From Labilithrix sp. (lineage in GTDB: Bacteria > Myxococcota_A > Polyangia > Polyangiales > Polyangiaceae), in NCBI GenBank assembly GCA_019637155.1, contig JAHBWE010000032.1, forward strand, positions 1 to 64,000: a DNA stretch of 64,000 bases, read 5' to 3'. The position numbers and the translations under genes were made by a program. This document shows, one piece after another, positions 42,962 to 51,396 of this stretch. The notes under the pieces were generated by a model that did not search any database, was not told the origin of the DNA, and worked only from the letters and a program-made list of their open reading frames with translations. How positions within the stretch are numbered: position 1 is the stretch's first letter; each line of letters begins with the position of its first letter.

Positions 42962-43543
42962 ATGAGCACCGCTCTCAGTGCGCGATACGTCCCCCTCGAG
43001 GACTTCCTCGAGATGCAGCCCGAGCAGGGCGTGTATCTCGAGTGGTGGCGTGGTGTCGTGTTCCGCGGGATGAGCGGCGGCACGGCCGAGCATGCGCGAC
43101 TGATCGCGAGACTCGCGGTCGTTCTGTCGTCGTTGGCTGGGCATGACTGCACCCCCTACGCATCTGCCGATGTCTGGGTCGACGCCGCTCAGTTTTACGG
43201 GCAAGCAGACGCCTACCTCGTCTGCGGGGCGCTGAAGCTCCTTCAAGTGCAGAAGCACGGCAAGAATCTCGGCGAAGCGCTCACGAACCCGATCGTCGTC
43301 GTCGAGGTGCTCTCCCCATCGACCGAATCACGTGACCGTGGCGTCAAGCTCGAGGCGTACAAGCAGCTCGTCTCGCTCGAAGACTACGTGCTGATCTCGC
43401 AGAAAGAGCGCCGCGTCGAAGTGCACCATCGCATCGATGGCGAATGGACGAGCGAAGTCGCGACGGGCAACGGCTCGGTCACGATTCACGGGAAGCTCGT
43501 GACGCTCGACGCGCTGTACGGAGCGCCCCCACCGGTAAGCTGA
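42962..43543 (+). CDS. Uma2-family (DUF820) nuclease-fold protein
   Basis: 193 aa, the usual size. Core motifs are YGQADAYLV and VVVEVLSPSTESRDRGVKLEAY, the D...E-V-x-S-P-S...D...K arrangement of this restriction-endonuclease-like fold. The family is common in cyanobacteria and myxobacteria, usually as stand-alone genes; its cellular role is unknown. A monocistronic, probably leaderless gene. Confidence 0.9.
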   Translation: MSTALSARYVPLEDFLEMQPEQGVYLEWWRGVVFRGMSGGTAEHARLIARLAVVLSSLAGHDCTPYASADVWVDAAQFYGQADAYLVCGALKLLQVQKHGKNLGEALTNPIVVVEVLSPSTESRDRGVKLEAYKQLVSLEDYVLISQKERRVEVHHRIDGEWTSEVATGNGSVTIHGKLVTLDALYGAPPPVS

Positions 43544-43611
43544 TCGCATCTTCTTCTCACGCGCTCGCGCTGTTCGCGTGGACCGCCTCGCCGGCCGACA
43601 TCAGCCCTCGG

Positions 43612-45028
43612 TCACGAAGGAGCGTGTGTACGGCGCGTGCGTCGTCGAAGGAGACCGCCGAGCGCCATCACCACGAGCGCGATCGGGGCGTTGCCGAGCG
43701 TCGCGCTCGGGGTCGCGCTGCAGCCGCCCGGGGCGGATGTTCCGGGAGCGCTTTGCGGACTTGGGCATCTCGGGCTCGTTCTCGTCGCCCTGATCCTCGT
43801 CGGCGGCCGGGCTCATCTCGGGCAAGGTCTTCACGTCTCCAGTCTCGATCTCCGTCGACGGGTCCGCCGCCGAGCAGCGGTTCGTCTCGCGGCCGCACTT
43901 CTCGCCGCTCTCGCAGCCAAAGCCCGCGACGGCATCGCAGCTCACCGTCCCGCCGCAACCGTCCGCGATCCAGCCGCACTCGACGCCGTTCTTCGCCGCG
44001 GCTTCCTCACAGAGGGTCGCGGTGGCCTTCGGGGTGCACGTCGTCGGGACACACTTGTTCGCTTGGCACGTCGCCGAGCTGGTGGAGCAGCCGAAGCTGG
44101 AGACGTCGTCGCAGCTCACCGTCCCGCCGCAGCCGTCCGGAATCGAGCCGCACTCGACGTAGTGACTCACCCTCGCCTCTCGGCAGAGAGTCTCGGTCGC
44201 CTTCGGGATGCACGTCGTCGGCGTCGGCGTCGTCGGCGTCGGCGCGACGCACTTGTTCGCCCGACATGTCGAGCCGGTCGCGCACGTGAACCCGGAGAGC
44301 TCGCTGCAATCGACGGCGCCACCGCAGCCGTCGGAGACGCGGCCACACTCGAGACCGTCGTCCGTCTTGGCAGCGAGGCAGAGCTCGCGAAGCGGGCGCG
44401 GCGTGCAGGTGGCGCCGGATCCGTCATCCGCCGTCGCCTCGTTCGGCGCGTAGACGGCCGTATCGTTGGCGAGCTCGTTCGAGCGAACCGGGATGAAGCC
44501 GTCGTTCTTCAGCGTCGTCGTCATCCGGACGCGGAACTGCATGTCGTTCTTGGTGCTCGACTGCTCGAGCACGCAGGCGCCCTTCTTGGCGGAGTCGTTC
44601 CAGCCGAGGAAGATCACGCTGTGGTGGCCCGGGTTGACGAGCGCATCCGCGGGGACGAGATCGTCGTACGAAGAGAGCTTCGAAGTCCCCGAGCCCGCCT
44701 TCCCGAATTCACGGGTCGTCTTGCCGGGCGCGCCGAGCTCGAAGCACATCGAGACGAAGCCCGAACAATCGGTCCGATAGCCGCCATGGCGGGCGCTCGA
44801 GCTGAAGGGAACGTCCTCGTCGAGCCACGCGAAGCCTCGGGTGATCACCGCACCGCGTGCGGCGGAGACGGTCGAGAGGATCTCCTCCCGCGTGTACGCG
44901 CACGGTCCCCAAGCCACGCTCGCCTCGTCCTTGGACATGTTCGAGGTGGACGAGCCCTGCTCTTCGTCGGTCGTAGGAGCGGCGCAGGCCGCGACCAGGA
45001 GGAGCGGGAGAGCAAGAAGGCGGCGCAT
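43612..45028 (-). pseudogene. NlpC/P60-like protein, frameshifted before MYXO-CTERM
   Basis: From the ATG at 45028: lipobox-like VAACAAP, a cysteine-peptidase-like domain (YRTDCSGFVSMCFELG with Cys; GHHSVIFLGW with His), then three Cys-rich repeats of about 50 residues ending ECGxxxDGCGGxxxC. In this frame the chain ends in an Arg-rich stretch with stop at 43601. Shifted by one base, the same DNA encodes APGGCSATPSATLGNAPIA, a hydrophobic helix LVVMALGGLL, RRRTRR and a stop at 43612: a MYXO-CTERM sorting tail. So a one-base insertion (or two-base loss) lies between about 43730 and 43830, by sequencing error or mutation. Intact, it would be a surface-anchored peptidase. Confidence 0.8.
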
Positions 45029-45030
45029 GT

Positions 45031-45063
45031 CCGACGTTGGAGCACACAGTGTTCCAACGTCGG
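45031..45063. promoter_or_regulatory. 11-bp inverted repeat at peptidase gene start
   Basis: CCGACGTTGGA (45031-45041) and TCCAACGTCGG (45053-45063), perfect, 11-base spacer. It ends two bases from the ATG at 45028, where a ribosome site should be, so it can act as an operator or as a hairpin. Confidence 0.5.
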
Positions 45064-45183
45064 TATCGGTGGGTGCAAGCCCATTATCTCAATGGAATCG
45101 AAGGATTCGGTGAAGCACCGGAATCAATCGATGGCTGAAATTTCTCACGTGGCTGGATCTTCCACCCACGTCGCGGTGGTGCC

Positions 45184-47472
45184 TTACTTGCCCGAGAGGC
45201 CGCCGGCGAGCCTCCTCGCCTCGGCGATGCGTTTCTCGGGATCGCCGGCGCCCATCGTGACGCTGAGCCGACCACCGTCGATGCGCGTGCGGACGATCGG
45301 CGCGGCGTTGATGACACCGTCGAGGACGATGGCGAGACGGCGGCCGCGCCACGCGTCGGTCGCTTCGGCGAAGCGCTCCGCTCCGGCGGGGGCGAGGGTG
45401 ATGGCGACGTAGATCTCGGGCACGCCGGACCGTTCGTCGACCGACGCCACTGCGTCGGTGATGTCATCGGTCGTCAGGATCGGCGGGCCGTCCCGGAGGA
45501 CGAAGGTTCGCACGCCGTCGATCGTGCTCCTGTCCGTATCGGGATCGTAGTCTTCGGTGAGCTCGAATCCCCAGCGGTGCCCTTCGGGGAGGGGGTGGCG
45601 GCCGAGCCACGAATCCATGCGCGCGATGGCGGTGGACGGCGTCTCTCCGGGCCTCAGCTTCGTGGCGGCGAAGGTACGGCGCTCCTGTCGTGACGGGCCG
45701 ACCGGCGCATTCTCGATGCGGATGTCGATGTCGGGCGCGTCGTGGTCGACGACGTGGTCGAGCACGTCGACGTCGTCATCGACGAACACGACGGCGAGGC
45801 TCGGGCGGGGCCCGTCGTGTGTCGGTCGCGAGGAGGACTTCGCGGCGCTCGCGACGGCGAAGACGATCGCGAGGGGCGCGAGGGCGGTGATGACGAGCCC
45901 CACCAACGCTCGCGAAGCGCTCCGCGCGGGCTCGACCGGCGCACCGTCGTCCGTCTCCACCGCGGCTCCGCGCTCGTCGCGCGCCGGCGCGTCTTCACCG
46001 AGGAGCAGATGGCGGAGGATCGCCGACGCGCGCGGGGCGTCGTCGGCGTGGACGAGGACCTCCGCGAACGCGTACGGCGCGAAGATCTGGAGGAGGCTGA
46101 GCACGTGTGCTCCTCGGACCTCGGTCCGAACGCCGTCGGCCTCGAGCGCCGCCCGCAAGACCGGCACCGCCGATTGGCGGCGCTCCTGCCAGATCGAAAC
46201 GAACGCGGGAGATCGGCGCGCCACGAGCATGGCGCGACGTGCGTCCATCACGACGGCGACGACGAGCGCGCCGACGAGCGGCGTGGCGAGCTTCATGTGG
46301 AGCGCGCCGGCTGCCGCGGACGTGAGGACCATCGCGCTCAGAAAGAGGAGCGTAGGCGGAAGCGCCTGCCGGAGCGCGCGCCGACTCTCGCTCTCGGCTT
46401 CGCCGCGAGGAGCCCCGCCGAGACGCGTGACGAGATCGGCCATCTCGCGCGCACGATGCAGCAGGCGCGCGAACAGGTATCCGAGCCCCAGCACGAGCGC
46501 GAGATGGACGAGCGTGAAGAAGGCGTCGCCGCGCTCGAGGTACGCCTGGACCGGCTGGAGATCGCCGATGAACAGCGAGAGCGCCGCGGGGAGCATCAGG
46601 ATCGACGAGGCGAGCGGCAGCGGCGCGATCGCGCTCGCGGGGATCGGCACGATCGGCTTCAGCGCGAGCGATCGTGCGTCGCGGTAAGGCGTCTTCGATG
46701 ACGAGGACGACGACGACGACGACGACGACAGCGGCGAGGACGAGGACCGTTGAAGCGCGAGCCAGGTCGCGACGATCGGGACGGCAAGAACGACGAGGCC
46801 GCCCAACACTTGAAGCGGCGTGATCGAGCCCCATCGCATCGAGTGCGTGAGCTCGTCGAGCCCGCGCACGGTCGCGTCACCGAGCGCCTCGACGAGGCTG
46901 ATCAGCAGGACCCCGTTGGCGATCCCGCGTCGCGTGATGAAGCCGGCCGCGAGGAAGCTGATGCACACGCCGCCGACGAGCGACGCCATCCTCGTGAGCG
47001 TCGGCGCGATGCCCACCGCGGTGACGACGCCGTCCGGTGCGAGGACCGACGTGGACGCGCCGAGCGCATCGAGCTGCTTGCTCATCGACCATGCCTGGAA
47101 GGTGGCGAGCACGAGGGCGAGCACGAGCGCGGCGCGGTCGAGCCTCGCGCGCCCTTCGGGGTTGGCGTGACGAAGGCGCGAGAGCCGCGGGACGATGAAC
47201 GCGACGAGCTCCACGACGCCATAGGCCGCGATCACCGGCGTGAGTCCGAGCGCGAACATGCTCACGTTGCGCGTAGCGACGCCCGTCGAGTCGAAGAACG
47301 AACGCATCACGCCCCCGCGCGACAGTACGGCCGTGAGCGCGTTGCGATCGAGCCCGGGCAGCGTCACCATCGGCCCCGCGAACGCGACCGCGAACGCCGG
47401 CGCGAACGTCCAAATGAGGCGTGATGCCAGCGATGGCGTGTCGGGCCGATCGCCGCCGCCGGTCAATGACAC
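45184..47472 (-). CDS. SecY-like / DUF2007-like / SecD-like fusion protein
   Basis: 762 aa from the GTG at 47472 (GGGGAT eight bases upstream). Residues about 19-410 follow SecY: TLPGLDRNAL after helix 1, MFALGLTPVIAAYGVVEL (helix 2), PEGRARLDRAALVLALV (helix 3), FITRRGIANGVLLI (helix 4/5), LALKPIVPIPAS...LASSILMLPA (helix 7). The cytoplasmic loop before helix 7 is replaced by a poly-Ser run (about 243-259). Residues 436-490 look like DUF2007 (VPVLRAALEADGVRTEV). After another helix (about 522-542), residues 600-760 match the SecD P1 domain (GRRLAIVLDGVINAAPIVRT). A paralogous translocon-like protein; it may not translocate. Confidence 0.8.
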   Translation of the reverse strand: MSLTGGGDRPDTPSLASRLIWTFAPAFAVAFAGPMVTLPGLDRNALTAVLSRGGVMRSFFDSTGVATRNVSMFALGLTPVIAAYGVVELVAFIVPRLSRLRHANPEGRARLDRAALVLALVLATFQAWSMSKQLDALGASTSVLAPDGVVTAVGIAPTLTRMASLVGGVCISFLAAGFITRRGIANGVLLISLVEALGDATVRGLDELTHSMRWGSITPLQVLGGLVVLAVPIVATWLALQRSSSSPLSSSSSSSSSSSKTPYRDARSLALKPIVPIPASAIAPLPLASSILMLPAALSLFIGDLQPVQAYLERGDAFFTLVHLALVLGLGYLFARLLHRAREMADLVTRLGGAPRGEAESESRRALRQALPPTLLFLSAMVLTSAAAGALHMKLATPLVGALVVAVVMDARRAMLVARRSPAFVSIWQERRQSAVPVLRAALEADGVRTEVRGAHVLSLLQIFAPYAFAEVLVHADDAPRASAILRHLLLGEDAPARDERGAAVETDDGAPVEPARSASRALVGLVITALAPLAIVFAVASAAKSSSRPTHDGPRPSLAVVFVDDDVDVLDHVVDHDAPDIDIRIENAPVGPSRQERRTFAATKLRPGETPSTAIARMDSWLGRHPLPEGHRWGFELTEDYDPDTDRSTIDGVRTFVLRDGPPILTTDDITDAVASVDERSGVPEIYVAITLAPAGAERFAEATDAWRGRRLAIVLDGVINAAPIVRTRIDGGRLSVTMGAGDPEKRIAEARRLAGGLSGK

Positions 47473-47560
47473 CGGCGATCCCCAGCCGCCGCCTTCGTCT
47501 CGGCCAACATGCGCCGCATGGTACCAGACAGCGAAGTGCCGTTGCCGGCCGGCGACGCAG

Positions 47561-48889
47561 TCACGGCGGTGGCACTCGCAGCGAGGCGCGAAGCCCGTAG
47601 TGGTCCGAGAGCGGGACCAGCACCGGCCCCGCGTCGGGCACGTCGGCGCTCACGTTCGCCTCGATGAACGTCCGCTCGGTCGTGACGACGTCGTCGACGC
47701 CGAGGCCGCGCAGGAAGACGTGGTCGATCCATGCCTTGTTCGTGTCGTTGTTGTTCGGATTGTCACCGCAGTACGTGCACTGCGGCTCGAACCCGGCCGC
47801 GAGGGCGGGCGTCAGCTTCGACGTGAGGAGCTCGTACGTCCGAGGTCCCTCCGCCTCCACGGTGACGGTGTCCCCCTTCTTCACCTCCGGTCCGGTGTTG
47901 AAGTCGCCAAGCACGACGGCGATCCCCGGCCGCTGTTCGACGTAGGTCAGGAGCTTGCTTGCCTGGAGCCGCTGCTCCGCCTCCCAGCCCACGCGAGTCG
48001 TCGCGCCGGCGCCGTACTGCCCCGTGTAGGGGAACGAGAGACCATCGAAGATCGGCGTGAGGTGGTTGCAGTGCACGTCGATCGCGGCCCCGTTCGGCAG
48101 ATCCGCGGTCGCGCGAAGGACGACGCGCCGGTTCCAGGTCCCCGGCAGCACGAGGTCGTCGACGTCGCGCAGCGGATACTTCGAGAGGATCATCACGCCG
48201 CTCGCGCCGTTGAAGCCGAGCCCCGCCTTCGGGTTGGTCGTGCACTCCTGCCGGATGGTCGCGAAGGTCTCGGTCGGAAGCAGCGGCGCGAGACAGCCGT
48301 AGCAGCGCGGGGCACCGACCACGAGCTCGGCGACGCGGTCCTGGCAGCTCTCGATGGCGCATGCGGTGCTCGTCGTGCGGCCATCCATCGAGCTCGGGAT
48401 CGTGGAGCAGCTCGCGGCGAGGCATTCGAGCCCGCGCTCGACCCTCGCGACCGACGCTCCGGAGCAGGGCGGCGTCGTGAACGGCGGCGGGACGGCGCCG
48501 GTCTCATCGGCCGCGTCTTCGATGGGAGTATCGAGATCGTGGAGCCTCCGCGCGACGTGCGGGAACGTCGCCTTCGCCGCCGCCTCGATCGCGTCCTTGT
48601 CGGACTCGAACCATGCCTCCTGTAGGCAGACGATGTCGGCGTTCATCGCGCCGATCGCCTCGATCACCTTCGGCCTGCGCGCCGCCTCGTTCGGGACGAA
48701 CGCGCCGGCGAGGCCGATGTTGAACGTCTCGACCGCGAGCTCCATCGGTGCGTCGGGCGCATCGACGAGAGCGGCGTCCGGCGCCGGCGTCGCGCCAGGC
48801 TCGTCATCGGAGGAGCATGCAGCGGTGGTGAGGAGCGCGGTGAGGGCGACGGCACCGACCGAACCGAAAAGAAGCAGCGGCAGACGCAT
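47561..48889 (-). CDS. EEP-family phosphodiesterase lipoprotein
   Basis: 442 aa. Lipobox TTAAC, Asp/Ala/Pro spacer, then the endonuclease/exonuclease/phosphatase fold: ETFNIG, LQEAW, VHCNHL, GDFNTGP, WIDHVF and SDHYGLR supply the Asn, Glu, Asp and His of the metal-dependent active site. An insertion with eight cysteines (about 145-205) is unusual. Possible substrates are a phospholipid (sphingomyelinase-type) or nucleic acid outside the cell. TACGAC, six bases before the ATG, is a weak -10 candidate. Confidence 0.85.
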   Translation of the reverse strand: MRLPLLLFGSVGAVALTALLTTAACSSDDEPGATPAPDAALVDAPDAPMELAVETFNIGLAGAFVPNEAARRPKVIEAIGAMNADIVCLQEAWFESDKDAIEAAAKATFPHVARRLHDLDTPIEDAADETGAVPPPFTTPPCSGASVARVERGLECLAASCSTIPSSMDGRTTSTACAIESCQDRVAELVVGAPRCYGCLAPLLPTETFATIRQECTTNPKAGLGFNGASGVMILSKYPLRDVDDLVLPGTWNRRVVLRATADLPNGAAIDVHCNHLTPIFDGLSFPYTGQYGAGATTRVGWEAEQRLQASKLLTYVEQRPGIAVVLGDFNTGPEVKKGDTVTVEAEGPRTYELLTSKLTPALAAGFEPQCTYCGDNPNNNDTNKAWIDHVFLRGLGVDDVVTTERTFIEANVSADVPDAGPVLVPLSDHYGLRASLRVPPP

Positions 48890-49126
48890 CGCGAGGTCGT
48901 AGCGATCATCGCTTCACGGCGCAATGTGTCCGCCTCTCGTTCCTCGAGCTCCCGATCACGACGCCGGGTCCGCCGACACGCTCTGATGCATGCCTACAAC
49001 GACACGACCGATCATGGGCGACGCGTGGGCATCAACCAGATGATCAGGGCGCGTGATCTCGATGCACGATCGCTCGAAAAACAAGGTCTGCTGCGGGTGG
49101 TTCGAGCGTTGCATTCGACGCGAGGC

Positions 49127-49894
49127 ATGCGCACTCAGGTTTGGCTCGCAGCGGTGGGGATGGTCGTGGGGACGGCTTGCTCGGTGACGGAGGCGGAGCC
49201 GACGCCTGCGCCGGCAGCAGAGCAGGCGGCGACGCAGCCCTCTGCGCCGGCGCCGAAGCCGACGAACGAGACGATCGCGGATCCGACGCCGACGTCGGAC
49301 GTACCGTCCGACCTACCGCCGCCGCCCGAGCCCGAGCCCGAGCCGGAGGAGCCGCTCTCGTGCGCGTCGATCGCGAAGCGGCCGCCGGCCGGCACCTTCA
49401 CGATGTCCGACGCGACCGAGGTGCCGCCGGACGTGGTCGACGTCCACGTGGTCGTCCGCGAGACGCAGGGAACGAACCTCGAACCGCACGCGTACGTGCT
49501 CCAGGTGAACTTCACGACGACGGCGAACACGTGCCTCTACCAGCGGATCGGCGCGCACCTCCCGAAGACGAAGACGGAGTCGCTCAACGTCATGCGCTTC
49601 CTCACGGCGCCGACGGACGACCCGTTCCCGGTGGGTACGTATGAGGGCGTGGCCGGCAGCATCACCGGCAGCGAGTGCAAGGTGAATCCCGGGGGCTTCG
49701 AGGTCACCGGGTGGGGCCGGGGCAATTCGTGGACGGCGGGCAGCATTACGATCACGAAGCGCACGGCGACGGAGATTGAAGGCACCTTCGCGATCACCAA
49801 CCGGATGAACGGCAACGCGCCGATCCGCACCGGCACGTTCCGCGCGCCGATCTGCCCGGCCAACGCGGAGCCGCCGACGGGCTGCTGTCTCTGA
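49127..49894 (+). CDS. Lipoprotein of unknown function
   Basis: 255 aa. Signal with lipobox VVGTAC, a long Pro/Ala/Thr/Glu spacer (about 20-80), then a globular beta-rich domain (about 82-255; GTFTMSDATEV, AYVLQVNFTTTANTC) with four or five cysteines, ending in GCCL. No known family. The 237 bases between it and the divergent EEP gene hold no gene that I can support. Confidence 0.68.
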   Translation: MRTQVWLAAVGMVVGTACSVTEAEPTPAPAAEQAATQPSAPAPKPTNETIADPTPTSDVPSDLPPPPEPEPEPEEPLSCASIAKRPPAGTFTMSDATEVPPDVVDVHVVVRETQGTNLEPHAYVLQVNFTTTANTCLYQRIGAHLPKTKTESLNVMRFLTAPTDDPFPVGTYEGVAGSITGSECKVNPGGFEVTGWGRGNSWTAGSITITKRTATEIEGTFAITNRMNGNAPIRTGTFRAPICPANAEPPTGCCL

Positions 49895-49920
49895 GCGCAT
49901 CGCGAGGAGACTGCGGACGA

Positions 49921-50283
49921 TCAGTCGACGAAGCGTCCTGCGCAGAGGGAGAACGGGAAGGTCTTGTCGCCGATCGCGCAGCGGAGGAGCCCGCTCGCTT
50001 CCTGCCGGTCACCGAAGATGGACGGAAGGCTGCCGTCCGGCGGCGCGCTCACGGCCGCGTCCGAGTACGACACAGCGAGGAGCTCGCGTTGCGCGGCGAG
50101 CGTCTCGCGATCGGCGAGCGTGACTCCGCGTCCACCGACGACGATCTGTTTGCCGTCGGGGCGGAGCGCCAGGACCGGACCGCCGGCGGCGTCCTTCTTC
50201 GGATCGTCGGGTCGATCGAACGCCCACGCGTAGAGGTCGCCGTTGGGCGCCGTCGCGACGATGCCTCCGCGATCGACGAGCAT
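49921..50283 (-). pseudogene. 3' fragment of a disrupted gene
   Basis: About 120 residues beginning MLVDRGGIVATAPNGDLYAW, followed by propeller-like text (GGPVLALRPDGKQIVVGG) and a Cys-containing end. It has no signal sequence, although similar proteins here do. Directly upstream lies the 130-base repeat, and beyond it (50437-50516) is an open start, MARIVVACGGDDTLCNK, in another frame. The simplest reading is that one lipoprotein gene was split or shortened at the repeat. Confidence 0.45.
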
Positions 50284-50304
50284 ACGGCGCCTCGACACGA
50301 AGGC

Positions 50305-50436
50305 GACAGGGCGGGGGGTGGGGCCACGCGGGGGAGCGGAGGGTGGGCACGGCGTGGCGGCGAAGCCTCGCCGGTGAGGAGGCGGTCGCAGCGCCGCACG
50401 CGATCAGCTCGCGAGCAAGAGGACGGTAGTGCAACG
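50305..50436 (-). repeat. 130-base dispersed repeat, copy 2
   Basis: Inverted copy of 38207-38335 with scattered substitutions. It carries GGCGAGGCTTCGCC, a small hairpin lost in copy 1. It separates two fragments of what may have been one gene. Confidence 0.8.
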
Positions 50437-50526
50437 CCTAAAGACGATTCGAGCTCGTGAGGCTGCTTGTTGCAGAGCGTGTCGTCGCCGCCGCACGCGA
50501 CCACGATGCGCGCCATGAGGCGCAGG

Positions 50527-51396
50527 TTAACCCTTCACACCACCCGCGGTGAGGCCGCTGAGGAGTTGGCGCTGTGCGACATAAAACAGCGCCATGACCG
50601 GGACGCTCACGATGATCGCACCCGCCGCGAACGCGCCCCACTGCGTGTTGTACTCGCCGACGTAGGACTGCAAGACGACCGGGAGCGTGAAGGCGCTCTC
50701 GCGGCCGAGGAGCGTGGCGGCGAGGATGAACTCGTTCCATGCGCTCATGAACGCGAAGAGCATCGTCACCGAAATCGCCGGCCGCGCGGCGGGGAGCGCG
50801 ACCTTCAGGAAGGCCTGCGTGCGCGTCGCGCCGTCGACCATCGCCGCCTCCTCGAGGTCGACCGGGATCGCCATGAAGGCGCCGCGGAGCTGGAAGACCG
50901 CGAAGGGCACGGCCGTCGCGGCGTAGACGAGGACGAGGCCGAGGCGCGTGTCGAGGAGGCGGAGCGCGTCGAGGATGAGATAGAGCGGCACCGCGCTCGC
51001 GACGCCGGGGAACATCTGCGTCAGCAGCATGCCGCGGAGGCCGGTGCGCTTGCCGACGAACTCGAAGCGCGCGAGCGCGTACGCGGCGGGCGTCGCGATC
51101 GCTACGGCGGTCGCGGCCGTCGCGAAGGACACGATGAGCGAGTTCGCGACCTGGCGCGCGAAGAGCCAGCGCAGCTCCGGATCGCCCGCGCCGGTGACGA
51201 TGCGGAAGTTCTCGAGCGACACGTCGCTCATGCCGTGCGGGAGCGGGATCGCGCGCGGCTCGCTCGCGCCGGTGGGCGAGAGCGCGAGCGTGATGACCCA
51301 GAGCACCGGGTAGAGCGCGTACATCACGAAGGCGATGAGCACCGCGTGCACGACCGCGGACTCGAGGAGGCCCGTGCGCTTCGACTGGGCGCTCAC
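50527..51396 (-). CDS. Sugar ABC permease, MalG type
   Basis: 289 aa, six membrane helices. The EAA loop EEAAMVDGATRTQAFLKVALPAARP, which docks on the ATPase, is intact. N-terminal helix at about 14-36. The last gene of a three-gene importer operon, its ATG overlapping the TGA of the fused permease gene (ATGA). The substrate is probably a malto-oligosaccharide or similar sugar by family. Confidence 0.92.
   Translation of the reverse strand: MSAQSKRTGLLESAVVHAVLIAFVMYALYPVLWVITLALSPTGASEPRAIPLPHGMSDVSLENFRIVTGAGDPELRWLFARQVANSLIVSFATAATAVAIATPAAYALARFEFVGKRTGLRGMLLTQMFPGVASAVPLYLILDALRLLDTRLGLVLVYAATAVPFAVFQLRGAFMAIPVDLEEAAMVDGATRTQAFLKVALPAARPAISVTMLFAFMSAWNEFILAATLLGRESAFTLPVVLQSYVGEYNTQWGAFAAGAIIVSVPVMALFYVAQRQLLSGLTAGGVKG

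Noticed and set aside
46690..46745. Tandem GAC/GAG triplets suggesting a microsatellite
   Set aside because: They encode the poly-Ser loop of the SecY-like protein in frame, so they are treated as part of that gene.
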